Assembly (NCBI GenBank): GCA_032158295.1
Contig: CM063252.1
Coordinates: forward strand, 16,939,036-17,003,035
Direction of reading: 5' to 3'
Source of the DNA: Pycnopodia helianthoides
Taxonomy: Eukaryota; Echinodermata; Asteroidea; Forcipulatida; Asteriidae
DNA: 64,000 nt
Made by a program: the position numbers and the translations under genes. Below, piece by piece: positions 31,910-45,130 of this stretch (the stretch's first letter is position 1; the number at the start of each line of letters is the position of its first letter). Under the pieces are notes generated by a model that had not been told where the DNA came from, did no database searches, and worked only from the letters and a program-made list of their open reading frames with translations.

Positions 31910-32420
31910 GCTTTAGACCTCTTACAATCAGTTTTTTCATTTGAACTTCCTGTTTGGACTGAAGAAAAGGTCAAAGTGGGGTCATACTTTAAATAAAATG
32001 TCAATCGTGTATTAAGCTAACAGACAGCACAAAAATTATAACCTTAAGACATGTAATTCAGGAAATATAATTTTTGATTTGAACTTCCCGTTTGGACCGG
32101 CAGGAAAGGTCAAAGTGAGGTCATCTTTTTGAATAAAATGTCGCTAACGTTGTAAGCTACAAAACAATTCAAACATTACGACTTTATGACATGTGGTTCA
32201 AAAGATATATTTTTTTTTACAGTTTTGAGCTTCCTGTTTGGACCGGAAGTTAAGGTCAAAGTGGGGTTATTTGTTTAAACAAAATGTTACAAGTGTTGTA
32301 AGCTACAAGACAGCACAAACATTGCGACATTATGACATGTGGTTCAGGAGATATGATTTTTGTAAGTAATAAGTTTGAATTACTGTATAAACTTGACATC
32401 TGATGACGTCATTTAAAAAA
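31910..32420 (-). repeat. Inverted copy of the ~140-bp tandem repeat
   Basis: Reads as the reverse complement of the array at 18985-19527 (for example CTTCCTGTTTGGACCGGAAG, TATGACATGTGGTTCAGGAG). About three and a half units, followed by TGACATCTGATGACGTCATT, which matches the sequence upstream of the other array (18225-18250). Confidence 0.85.
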
Positions 32421-33044
32421 AACGTGTTTTTCATACTAATTAATTTTATAAGGGACAAGATGGTATGTAACTTATCCCAATCAAATGCCTTAAAAAAACT
32501 TAACTTACCAAGGAATGACACAATATTGGTCATGCACAAAAAAGATAAGATTTTTGGATAATGAACTTGAAATTAATCTAAGTTCAATTGTAAATTTAAT
32601 TGAATCTACGTCGAGCAAAACCCCCCAAATATTCATTTTAACTTTTAAGCTCCGTATTCAATTACTTTTATTTCTTTAATTCCCCTTTCACGCTTCCGAA
32701 GATCTCCCCGATGAGAAACCTGTGAAATATTGTTTAACGCAAAAAATTAGTTAGTGGCCTGACGTTTCGACCCTAGCAGAGTCTTTCTTGAAGGCTAAAT
32801 GACAAGACAACACACATACATGCATGCAAGGGGGACAAAAGCAGTCAAGTGGAAATACAGGCCGTCAGGCCACTAACTAATTTGTTGCATTTATACTACA
32901 GGTCCTTTTGGTTGGTAAGCAGTTTGCAACAGCTAATTCTAATTTCTCAAATAGTGTTTAACGGTTAACTTGTGTAGCGCCCTCTTTTGTTTAAACATTT
33001 CCGTCCGGGCTGACACGAGACGACCTGGGCATTCCTTACATTGG

Positions 33045-34699
33045 TCAAGTCGACACGAGTAGTGCATAGGGTCTAACCAGGTAATTTGATACTAAAAACA
33101 CACAGATGCTCTTTAGTGGTTTTGGAGCCAAAAAATGGTGGTATATATGAGATGGAAAGGTTCCTTCTTTCTTCAAAGAAGATCTTGACCGAAGCATTCT
33201 AACTCTCTTCTCAGCAGGCTGCAAGTTCTCTTCTCTGGTGTGAGACGTTTCACTGATACCTGGTGTGAAAACAAAAATAAAATAACAAAATTAAGTCCCG
33301 CTTTAGTTAATACTTTTTGAAGGCACCAATGGTGTTTTTTAAAATGTAAATGATTATAAATAAACATAACCGTTGTTATGCATGGTGGGGACCATTTTAT
33401 GGAAGTCTTAAGCCACTACAATTGAATAATTTATTTCAAACTGGCTTGATTTCCAATGGTTCGGTTTAAATGTTAAAATCATGGCGCCGACGATTTAGCG
33501 ATTGCCAGCTCCAAGTTTTTTCATAAAATTACACCAAACGAGCGCACACATTTTCAGAAAAATCTTGGCATAAATTTGTGGGTTTCTATCCAAAAAATAA
33601 TATCACCTCCGGAAATTACATGGGCGCAGCCATAAGGCCAAGAAGCGGAGGAAGTCCAGCGTATTGGCACTATTTATGGTACTCCTAGAATTATGAGGTT
33701 CCATGAACCTCATAGAGGTCCATGTACAAACTACAATACAAAACTTTTTTTCATTTACGTTTCTGCACCTGGAGTTCTCATTTGAAATCGGATCTCGCCA
33801 AAATTAGGCTCTACGTGTTCCTTGGAATCTCATTGAGCGTTGCATGGGTCAAGAAAATCCACTCCGCAAATTTAAAATTGTTAAAAAGCAATAAATTCTT
33901 ACCGTCATTCCCAGTCCTCTTCAAACAGTGTGAGTGTTATAACAAATATGGCGCTTGCTGTGCTCGCAAAGGTCTACCGAACAAACTGGTACTCCGCGCG
34001 CAGCAACGCTGGTCCCGGCAACTGTAGGTTGGTTTTGTACACACATCATGTGACTCCAGCGCCATATTTGTTATAACACTCACACTGTTTGAAGAGGACT
34101 GGGAATGACGGTAAGAATTTATTGCTTTTTAACAGTTTTAAATTTGCGGAGTGGATTTTCTTGACCCATGCAACGCTCAATGAGATTCCAAAGAACACGT
34201 AGAGCCTAATTTTGGCGAGATCCGATTTCAAATGAGAACTCCAGGTGCAGAAACGTAAATGAAAAAAAGTTTTGTATTGTAGTTTGTACATGGACCTCTA
34301 TGAGGTTCATGGAACCTCATAATTCTAGGAGTATATTTATGGTAGGGGCTAACCAAACAAGAATGTTATGAAAATTAAACACGGCATGAATTCACTTTTT
34401 TGTGAACTGAAAAACATTGGCTCAAACAGAGCCAGTTTAAAATAACAACGCCACATGGGCTGACGATATTTATTTCTACTAACAATTACTAATATTGGTG
34501 TCCATTATTAACCATGTACCCATTCTAATCTTACCGGTTTCTACGCTACGTGATCATTCACTATTTTTTAATTATAATAATTATAGGGAGTCATACACAC
34601 TAACGAATGTTCAATAAACAACTTAAAACAATTCTCTAACCTTCAGCAGCAGGCACAGGTTCTTTGACTCGCGTCAGCTTCGCAAGTGCTTTGAAGCAT
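33045..34699 (-). CDS. Possible two-exon 3' portion of an unidentified minus-strand gene
   Basis: Exon A, 34641-34699, has acceptor CACTCACAG and reads CFKALAKLTRVKEPVPAAE; it ends GAAG/GTTAGA in phase 1. Exon B starts at 33259 after a good acceptor (TTTTCACACCAG) and joins in phase, reading ISETSHTREENLQPAEKRVR and on to a stop at 33045 if no further splice occurs. A 654-bp palindromic element lies in the intervening intron. No family was recognised. Support is splice signals, phase agreement and protein-like composition only. Confidence 0.3.
33680..34333. mobile_element. Near-perfect palindromic foldback element with 9-bp target duplication
   Basis: Two 276-bp arms (33680-33955 and 34058-34333) are reverse complements with only about two substitutions, separated by a 102-bp spacer. 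The ends read TACTCCTAGAATTATGAGG. TATTTATGG flanks both sides (33671-33679 and 34334-34342). Long terminal repeats plus a 9-bp duplication fit a Mutator-like (MULE) non-autonomous element; high arm identity suggests recent origin or gene conversion. Confidence 0.9.
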
Positions 34700-34719
34700 C
34701 TGTGAGTGTGAAATATTGG

Positions 34720-35660
34720 TAGCACTTCCGACGAAACCCACCATCGTTGCCGTTGGGTTTGACTATCACAGCACAGCTCTATCTAAGAAACACCTCGCTA
34801 TTTCAGCTGATTTCCCGTCCAATTCCTTCCAAATATATACACAGCGTCTGAATTGTCCACGATACTTCGGTCATAGGTGTTACGGCTTCATTACTTTCAC
34901 ACAAATGGGCATAACACCGTAAATTTGAGTGTTCCTCGCTGTCTTTTTCGGCCATGTTTTGATTTTGACAACATGACGATCAGCTTGTTGATACTGTGTG
35001 TTTATGTAGAGCGCGTTTTATGGACTTGTACAATATCCAGATTGCGCACAATTTTGCTCAATCTGAAGATTGAGCGCCCTATCTCATAACGCAGAACCAG
35101 ACTGAGAACCGCACAAAGAGCAGCGCACTATTCAAATTGAGCAAATTTGTAAATGCGCTTTGCTTAAACATAATACTTAGCAACTCGTCGCTTCGTACAT
35201 CCGCACGTATACACAAGACCAATTTTGATTGGTCAACTTAGGATGAAAGACCTATTTTCATTGGACAACCTAGTCACGCTGGCTCGATCACCGTATATCT
35301 TTGCACAATTTAGGGCGATGTTTGTCCTCAAATTTAGAAATAATGTGCAACATTTGAGCGCGGGAACAAGCAAAAAGTGTTATTTTGTATTATTATCTTC
35401 CATTTTGAGTGGTTACTGAGTAGACCCCGTTGAAGAACAAGACTGTAAGATACGACCGGACGGCCCACGGTCTACAGTGGATGTTTCTATCGTTCCCTTG
35501 CACGATGCGCAGCGCACTACAATTCCGGCCATATCTCGTTGGGCCCCCCTGCCCCCTTTCAATGTTGAATCACATTGTTGCACGGTCTTCTGCGTTCCAG
35601 TCAACATTGAGCGGGAGGACGGGGGACGGGGGAGAGAATGTTTATTGTGAGACAGGGCAT
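34720..35660. other. Mostly unassigned stretch
   Basis: Short open frames on both strands (34716-34922 plus, 35413-35607 minus, 35430-35688 plus) show no family resemblance. Confidence 0.4.
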
Positions 35661-35688
35661 GGTTATTGTTTGGTTATTGTAACGTCAG

Positions 35689-35843
35689 GAACGGGTGGCC
35701 CAAGCATTTTGGCCGGGATTGTAGCTCTGAATAACAAACAAGCTGACCTCATCCACTTGCGTAAGAAAACAATGGACAAAGACCAGTTGGATGGAGCATG
35801 GAGAAAAACTTTCAAAATATTTTCTGAAATTGGAAAAGCGTAA
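35689..35843 (+). CDS. Possible terminal exon of an unidentified plus-strand gene
   Basis: After an acceptor-like TAACGTCAG the frame reads TGGPSILAGIVALNNKQADL and ends KTFKIFSEIGKA, stop at 35841-35843. The composition is protein-like and the C-terminal part is amphipathic and basic. It could belong to the gene starting at 31377, but no linking exons were found and phases do not match directly. Confidence 0.3.
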
Positions 35844-36055
35844 TTTTTTAAACAAATGTATCAGCCGTATTGTTAGTTATGACAATAAATACATTGACAC
35901 GAAGTTATGATATTCTTTCAGAAGCAATGAATTTTTACAAGAATTTTTGGTCAAACAAAATGCTGGACCAAAAGTCATATTAACTTCATTTGCACCGGGC
36001 TTATTATGTATTATATAGACATTGTTTTTTTGTTTGTTTTTTGGTCCGTTGAATA

Positions 36056-36313
36056 TAAGCATGTTAAAACTATTCCAGTGAATGTTAGCGTGTTAAAACT
36101 ATTCCAGTGAATATTAGCATGTTAAAACTATTCAAGTGGATATTAGAATGTTAAAGCTATTCCGTTAAATATTAGCATGTTTAACTTATTCCATTAAAAG
36201 ATAGCATGTTAAAACTATTCCAATGAAAATTAGCATGTTAAAACTATTCCAATGAAAATTAGCATGTTGAAACTATTCCAATGAAAATTAGCATGTTAAA
36301 ACTATTCCATTGA
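36056..36313. repeat. 29-30-bp minisatellite, about nine copies
   Basis: Unit close to TTAGCATGTTAAAACTATTC plus CAATGAAAA; copies differ by a few substitutions. Confidence 0.9.
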
Positions 36314-36885
36314 TACAAAACTTGATTTAGTTTGAACCCCTTTAAAATCGTTTTTTTGGTTATTTATTTATTTATTTATTTATTTGTTTATTAATGTTGT
36401 TGTTTTTTGTTTGTTTATTTGGGGGGAGGGGGTGGGGGTACAAAATTGGAGATTTTGTCGAAAAAGCAAAATAAAATCACAAAAATGGGGGAAAATGGTT
36501 ACCACGGTAACAGCTGACCCCCTATAAAAACAATTTTTACAATGTGACTCTAAATGTATATTTTGAAAAGTCAGTAAATTTGGCAGTGATGGGATGCCCC
36601 TACCCCTCCGCTCCTGATATATAGGGTTAATAATCCAAACTCTCTCTACTCCCTGAGTTGATTAACCTGCTCTCCTTTTCAAGTCTCACCTTCTCCGAGA
36701 GCAACATTTTAGACAAACTCTTCATGTATTACTTCAAAAAAACTAAATCAGCAGTAAGTATCTTGGCTTATTGTTTTGTTTGAAAAGGACTGAAGCAGTT
36801 TTTACAATTATCATTGTTGTTTTTCTCTCACTCCAAATGTTGGAAATTTCCTATTGTTGTGTTCACAGCGACGACAATGCCGATG

Positions 36886-37005
36886 CTACGGTTTCTCAGA
36901 TTCGTAAGCGTTGTTATTTTCACCCTGCTTGGAAGTACTGGTAGGTTGAATGGCAACATAGCGATATCGTCATCGATTTCTTTGCCGCCTCCCATGCATT
37001 TGGGC
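36886..37005 (-). CDS. SLC22 gene 1 terminal exon (cytoplasmic tail), apparent one-base frameshift
   Basis: After TTTTAACAG the exon joins exon 9 in phase and reads PKCMGGGKEIDDDIAM, matching PRCLGGGDNEDNIAM of gene 2. After ATG (about 36958) the homologous frame shifts by one: AIQPTSTSKQGENNNAYESE then runs to TAG at 36886-36888, paralleling DNHAYEN of gene 2. Without a shift the frame runs on to TGA at 36828. One missing base near 36957 explains this. Confidence 0.65.
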
Positions 37006-40000
37006 CTGTTAAAATACATACAAAATAGTCACCTCGAAGTCACGGTACATCGGTAAATATTGCAATATGAATCTGAAAGTTAATTCATTTAAAAGTGTAC
37101 CAGTAACGACCCTCAAGAGAAACAATTGCCTGTAAAATACTGTCACATCAAATAGTTGAAGACCGCCTAAGTCCCCGTTGCTTACTTAGATTGAAATGAA
37201 TTGAAACATTAAAATAATAATGTGTACATGTTGTTTCCACCAGTCTGTATTGGTTTTATGACATGTTAACTGGAAACTAAAAAAAATAACTAAATTTTAC
37301 TCTCCTTGGAACGGAAAATGTGACAAACCTTTTCATTATTTGTGTTAAGAGACAATAATTTGGAAAGCACCAGTTTGAACAACTAAAACGTGTTGTTTTT
37401 TTATCGGGCTCTAATCTTAAAAGTGTCATCTCGATGTGCTTTCCTCGAACAACCAATACAGTAATACACCGTATGCAGAACTAAACGATTAAACAATAAA
37501 ACGGGGACGTCCCCCAATAACAACCATGTGCTCCATTTTGAGGCCGATTTTTTTTTAAACATAATAAATATCGATGGAGCCCGATTCGTGCTACTTGACT
37601 AGTGTTGTGACGTATTTCACGGCACCGCCACAACTTAGTATCTTGCGGTTGCATTTTACTATCTGGTGGCTGCAACTCAGTATCTGGTGGCTGCAACTTA
37701 ATACCTTGGGCTGCAATTTAGTATCTAGGGCTTCAACTTAATACCTTTGGGGGCTACAGTTTGGTATCTTGGGGCTTCAACTTAGTATCTCGTGGCTGCA
37801 ATTTAGTATCTTGAGGCCGCAACTTTGTATCTTGTAGCTGCATTTTACTAATTGGCCCAGTAAGTTAGTCCCTGATTAGTTGGCATTGAGTTGGCTACGG
37901 CTATGGCTAGATTTCCTCGCCATCATAGCAACACCCTCAGCAACAGCCTTAGCCGTAACTGTAGCCGCCAATTCAGATACTGCATATAACAACCACCAAT
38001 CATAGGCAGATGTTTTTGTGCAATACCTTAAATGAAAGCCCTAACTTTTTCCGAATCTATAGAAATAGCTATTTAATTTACGGGTAAATTAGGCAACAAA
38101 CGAACCTGGCAATCTGATACTCGAAGAGCAGCAATGTTGCTATTTATACATTGTTTGAGCCTTTACCAAATTGAAAAAATAATAGCTAACCCAGTCTGTG
38201 ATATTAGCGGTTTTTCAGTTACTGAAAAAGAATCAGATAATTTGGACAGAATAGAACCGACAACCTCAATAATCACCCATTTTATGTTATTAAGATTTCC
38301 AACTCCAAAATATAAACTACTGAGTCGACAGGAAAACTTACTTTCCAAATGCTTCTCCCTCTTCCAATGTTTCCGGAAGTATTTTATCTTTTGTCTCTGG
38401 AAGCAGAAGGGCGAGAAGCCCAGCAGCTATGGAGAGTCCCCCAAACAAGATGAAGGGGAGTGGTTTCCATACGGACTCTAACTCCAACATGAACGGGGAC
38501 AGGATACCAGCGATACGGGCTGCAGTAGATGACAGCCCCATACCAGCACTCCTGAGTAGAGAAATACACTTAAATGAGTTTATAAATCTTAATTGTCATT
38601 GAAATGATCAAACGATAACTTGTGGAGGCTGAATTACCAAGTTGTGTACACTATTTCATGTACGAACGTTACCTGCAGCATGTATAAATATCACCTGCTC
38701 TCTCCTAACAAAAGGAAAATAAAATAAAGCTTTGTGGAACATGGTTTTGCCATTGACACGCCTAGTACCCTCTGTCACTTATAGGCTTACTGAGTTTAGC
38801 TCTTCGTTAGTAGTAGGGTCAATTTATGAAAAAATACACCTCAACCCCCCCCCAAAAAAAAAAACCAATTGTAACAAAAGGTTTTTTAACGGATTATGGT
38901 AGAGACCATCAAGAATAAGATATTAAAAGCCTAAGAAATTCGGAGCATAGAAAAGTTGTTATTCTCAAGATGGCCGCCATTACATGAAATGGCAATAAGT
39001 CATTTGTTATTTACCCTATATAGAGTCATCATTTTGGTGTCTACAACCATGTTTTGGGGGTCAAGAATCCCATTAAGACCAGTAAAAACCTAAAAAATCC
39101 AAGATGGCTGCCAATACATTAAAATACACTAAAATGACTATAAGTCTTTTACTATTCACCTTAGAGTTTCAATTTAGATGTCTACATCTATGTTTTATGG
39201 GTCACGAAACACATTAAGACCAATGAAAGTTTCATTGAGTTATTAGGTAACCTGCAAATCCAAGATGGCATCCTAAATGGCAGTAAATTGAGTAAAATGT
39301 CTATGTTTTAAGAAGTCAAGGAAACACACTAAGACCAGTAAAGTGTCATTTAGTAATCAGGTAAGCTTGAATTCCAAAGGTGTTCAAAATAGCCGACAAT
39401 TATCACTTCAATGACACATACTTACTGGTCACCTTAGAGTTGTGATTTTGGGGTCTAGTCCTAGGTTATAGGGGTCAAGAAAGATATAAAGACTAGTTAT
39501 ACCACACCGCCCTCTTGTTTACAATTCACCACCATTATGCTTCATTCCTGTAGTTCATGTTACACAACCCCTTCCCACCCACTTGTTATTCCACCTTTCG
39601 TAACCCTACACCCTTAACTTAGACCCCTTTATAACATAACCCCACCCCTCCCTTTACACACCACTTCCCCACTCTTACAACCCCCCCCCCTCCCACTGTC
39701 CAGTCACAGGTCCTTATTATTTCATACTTCAGGTTCCGTGTAGTTAGTCAGGTTCTTAGTATTAGTCAGCAATATTTATTCAGTCGCAGATCCCTATTAT
39801 TTCGCACTTCATAATTCCCCTATCTGAAAAAAGTCCTTTAAAAAATAATAATAAAAAACTAATTAAAAAAATAGTCATTCAAAGCCTCATTTTTAGTTCT
39901 ATTACTAGCATACCACTTCCCTCCTTCACTACTCACCCCTTACCATTTCCCCACTCATACCATCACCCCCTTTCCCCACTCTCCATCACTTTTCTCATGT

Positions 40001-43000
40001 CCCTTTCCTAGCCTTCCTTCCCTCACGTCCACAACCTCCCTTATACCACCACCTTCAACCAATGTCATCCCTCTTCTCCCTCTCCTAACATAACCCACAC
40101 CCCTCATTTACACCCTGACCCCTCCTACACCTCCCTCAACCTCCATTTTTTTCAAACATCCCCCTTCCTTCCTCCCTTACAACCCTCCCCCTTTTACCAC
40201 TCCTATACAATTACGTATCCCATACACCTAGCGACTCACCCTCCCCTTGCCTGCACGCCAATCATGATACACTGCAAAACTTGCAACTTTTTAATTTTTC
40301 TTCATTCATGCCGAGTGTTTTCAATGATCTTTTATAACTAGTCGGTACACTCATTCTATGCATACTATCGTTTAGTGAAATCTTTTATTCCAGCCATTTT
40401 GGACGCCATCTTGGATTTTTAGTTTATCTGATTACTCACCAAAAATTAAACTCCAATGGTGATGGGAAATTACTTGTAGCCATTTTAGTTCATTTGACGC
40501 CATCTTGGAATTTAAGGTTACCTGATTACTCAATGACCCTTTTGTTGGTCTGAATGAGTTCTCTGACCCTTAAAACCTGGGAATAGGCACCAACATTACG
40601 ACTGTAGGATGAATAATGATTGACTTATAGTCATTTTAGGATATTGGCGGCCATCTTTAACGCCATATTGAAAAAACAGCTTTCTGGTACTCTGATTAAT
40701 TTTTCTTAGATTTTTAATATGTTATTTTTGATGTCCAATAGTACATGAAACCGTTGGAAAACCTTTTATTACAATTTGTTGGGTTTTTTTGGGGGGGGGG
40801 TCAAACTGTATAATGACCCTACTATAGATGAAGTAGTTTTTGTTTATTTTTATAATGGAGCTCAATGTTTAGTACCTGCCGCAGCCATTTTGAGTGGCCT
40901 ATGTTTGGTTTTGGCGTAATTCGGTTGATTCAGTAAACAGTTTATTAAAAACAACTTACCTGACAGGTGTGGGGTAAATTTCCCCTGAGACAACAAAAAT
41001 TATTGCAAACGAAGCTGCAATGCAAAACTTCCCGATCATCGCAATAATTGTCCGCGCTAACCCCATATCTGATGGATACAAAAAGTACTTATTTTGGTTT
41101 TTAGGTTTATAAATTAAAAATACAATCTACTATTTTTGGTAGATTTTCAATGTGTGTTGTTAAGTTAGTAATTGGAAAGGTTATTATTTTGTTTCAACTT
41201 TTTCTGTTTTACTTTAAAGATTATTTAAACTACGATTATGGGTTGTTGGTTTTTATTTGACAATAAGTACATGTTAAAACGATAAACGGTCTGTAGTTTT
41301 GCACGATTTTTGTGCACATGCATATACGAGGCTTAAATCATTGGGGCACTCTACCAGTAAGCAACGGTGATAGGGTCAATTCTGGCGCTATTTTTGTATT
41401 CAAATGTTAATAGACAATTTTGAACTTTTGTCATTGATCGACTCTGGCTTAAAGTTATGGTGCCGTTTGTGGGACGCAAATTTCTTTTGTGTGGTGTTTT
41501 ATAATGAACACCTTTTTGGGGGGGGGGGTGCAGCAATTTTGTATTACTATTATTTTTATTATTTATTCGGGGGGGGGACCTAGTTTTACGGCAGAAACTT
41601 TTATGGGGGCGGCAACTCTTTTTTTTTAATGGTGTGATACCCATTTCGTGAACCAGACTAACAGTTCTCAAGGTAAAACTGTCAAGCTCCCCCAAACAGT
41701 CACTGTGCAAGGTTACTGCAGTTCCGGCTGTATAGACACCGCCGCCCCCCCCCCCCAAAAAAAAAAAAGTTTTGACAAAATCTCTGCCAAAGACAATCGT
41801 CGCGTAGAAGAAAAAATGGCTGCGTAAAGGTGTGCATTATAGAACACTATACTTTCGGCACACGAACCGTAACAATTTGGACCAATTATCACGGCTATGC
41901 TAACACTCTGTTCTTATCAAAGTGTGTTTGACCAATCATTATTGTTTGTGAGTACTTCACGTTACACATCTGGCGTACTAAACCTGTGTTAGATGAACTA
42001 GGGCAGCGATCAACGGCTGTTTGCTGCTCATAACGAAATGCTTCCAAGCTGTTCGACCGAAGCTTGGAGCTAAAATATGTTCATCCTTTAAAGCTTCCTT
42101 GGTATAAGGTGGAATAACTTTGAAATGACAGGCTGTCACTTTGAATTGTGCTTAAAACTGCTGTTGTATCAAACTCCTCGAGAACAGGAAACAACCATTC
42201 ATGTAAACGTCGTGTGCAACCTGACTTTTTAAAGGGCAAATTAATATTTAGAAAACTGTATGGTGGCCCTGAAGGAACATCAAACATAACGTAAATACTA
42301 TGTAAATATTCACGCTTTTTATGTAAATACTTGTGATTATTGTCCGTGTCGCGAATATTTACGTAAATATTAAAGTAAAATTAACGTAAATATGTATGTA
42401 AATATTTGCGATTTTGGTCACGTCGTGAATATTTAAATGTTCACGTAAATATTATGTTTGATGTCCTTTCAGGGCCACCATACAACTGTGAACTTCTGAC
42501 TAGAGTGGAGGATCGGAAAACTGTACATTAATCTCTTCCCCAAAGCATCATCTCTTTTCATCAAAGTTTGTTATGAAAGGGGCAACATTGTGAATTTATG
42601 GTCCGTTTAAATTATAATAAAAACATACCCATAAAAGCAGTAATAACACACGCTGCACCACCAACCAGCATATTTCCACTCAAATTGATGCGTCGGCCAA
42701 CGTATTGCATAGCAATAATACAGTACACATAAGACGGGAATTCGATCACACCCGAAATGACAGAAGCCAGGTAGTCATCAACACCAAGATTAGACGTGCT
42801 TAGACCTAATCCATAATATACCATACTGTTTACGAACCTAAGACAAAAAACAATACGCGGGATCTAGTACGTTATATAGTTAAGTACTTTAGTTATCTAC
42901 GGAGGAAAAACTATGGCACCTGTTTCTTATTTGTTTTATTTATTTGTCCAGTAATAAACCACAAGGGTATGTGACTGGGTAAATTTCAAATAATTTGGGG

Positions 43001-45098
43001 TTGAACATTTTTTTTTTTTTTTACTAACGACCTCCAAATTCAGTTGCCGGCGCTGTACAAACTGAGTTATCTAGCCCTTTGCTGGTGGTCTCCTATTTTG
43101 TCAATATCTTTGTTCGGGGTGCCAGTCAGAAAACATTTATTTGTTTATCTAAGTATTTATTTGTTTACATGTATTTGTTTATGAATATTTTCATAAGGAA
43201 GGAATGTTCTTCCTTTTTCGTATCATTAGTTTAGTTTGTATTAACAGCATTATTCAATTCATTTTCTTACCAGTTAAACATCAGATTCAATGTTTTGGCA
43301 CACATATTTGGAGTTCTGAAAAGTCCAGCTGCTGTTTGCTGTCCTCCTGACACCGACTGTTCCTGGTTTTGATTGGTTACAAATAATTAAGTTAACAGTT
43401 TTTTAACTAATCAGAAGGGTGCGGTAAAAAACAACTACTCGTTTTGAACCAATGAAATTTCCAAATTGTAAATATTGTACATAAAATAAACATTTGCAAT
43501 TTCCGGTTCAATAGTCAGTCTTAAAATCTATTTATAAGAATAATAATATTAGTGCAAATTATAGACTGCCTTACGTAGAGACGCACCCCAAAGTGCTGAA
43601 CAAAATGTTGAGTTTAAATTAAACAACACCATTGTAGCAGAAGAGCAAAGAAAAACATCACAAAATATTACCAACTATAAAGGCAACCAGACTAGATTGA
43701 ATTCACTGTTGAGGAAGTCCAAAGAGAGACAACACACGAAGGAATAATTATTAACACAAAAGCCTTACTCTGGCAGCTTGGATCGCTCGAGGTGAGAATG
43801 CATCTTCAGGGAAGTCCTTCTTGTTTACTTTAGCGATCTGTCGGAGTGTGGTCTCAGCTTGACGGTATCTTCCTTTAGAGACCTGCCATCGGGCAGACTC
43901 AGGCATGTAGCTGCTCAAACAAGAATATGAAAAGAGCGGACTGTAACATAAATTTTCGCAACACGGACAATAATCGCAAATTTTCACGTTATTATTTACC
44001 TAAATATTTGCGATTTGGGCACAAGTCGTAATCTGGCACAAATCGTGAATATTTACGTAAATATTCACGTAAATATTTGCGACCTAGAGCACAAATCGTG
44101 AATATTTACGTGAATGTCGTACAAAATTATTTGTGGGTTGGGGCATAAATCGCAAATATTTACGTAAATATTTACGTAAATATTCGCAACACAGACAATA
44201 ATCGCAAATATTTACGTAAATATGTACTTGAATATTTGCGATTTGGAGCAAAAATCGTGAATACTACGTAAATATTAACGTTAATATGTATGTTCGGTGT
44301 CCCTCCAGGGCCACCATAGTTATCTCATCTTCTCAGAAACTCTGCTCCATACAAAGGTATGAAAAGGCCACAGTGCACTTTTTCTTACGTCGACTTACAA
44401 GTAAAGTAAGAAGTAAAGGGTCGTTGGGGCTGCTATACAAAGTTGAAGAAGTCTCCATGTGCGAATGAGGTAGGCCAATAACGGGAGGAGAGTCAATCCA
44501 GTGGCGAAGAAGAACTGAATTGAGATACCAACTAAAACACGTCTACTTGTGCCCACATACTCAGTTACTGTAGAGACAATCAAAAAATAAATAAATAAAT
44601 ACATTGATAAAAGCATACCGCGTGTTCTTGAACAAACCACCTGAGGCACTCCGATCGACCTCTAGGTGTACGATGACCTGTGGGATTTGATCAACTGTTC
44701 GTTGGTAGACCTCATTTCGTTGAAGTTGTGTGCTAAGTTTTCTTTACTGGGTTCAAGCAACACAAATACAGACCAGGGTGAATTATTTAGCCATAATGTC
44801 CTGAGATGCAAAACGTAAAGTCATGATTTCATCAATATTACTGTTTTCCCGTGCCAGACCCGATGCAAGCAATTTCATTTAGGTTTTCACACTGGGTCCT
44901 TCTTATAGAATATACGCGTGTTTTCAACCAACTTAAATTCCATTTCCTAAAGGGACAGGTAAAACAATAAAAGAAAAGGTTGGTTTCTTTTAAGGAAATT
45001 GTTTCGGTACCTCGAAATGTTATTTCTTTCCCTCATAAGATTTCGATACCTCGATTTGGAACGAAAAAATACTTCGAATGAACGAAATTTATTGTTGC

Positions 45099-45130
<32 letters not shown>

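Noticed and set aside
33722..34291. Two convergent genes sharing the first 80 residues
   Set aside because: They are the two arms of the 654-bp palindromic element read inward.
35430..35690. N-terminal part of the open frame ending at 35843 as coding
   Set aside because: It begins at a non-ATG codon and has no protein-like signal before the acceptor at 35688.
38338..38541. SLC22 gene 1 ending at the TAA immediately after FGK
   Set aside because: A good donor overlaps the stop, and both paralogues have a matching downstream tail exon.
41351..41758. 135-codon minus-strand open frame
   Set aside because: Crosses homopolymer runs in an SLC22 intron and has no resemblance to any family.
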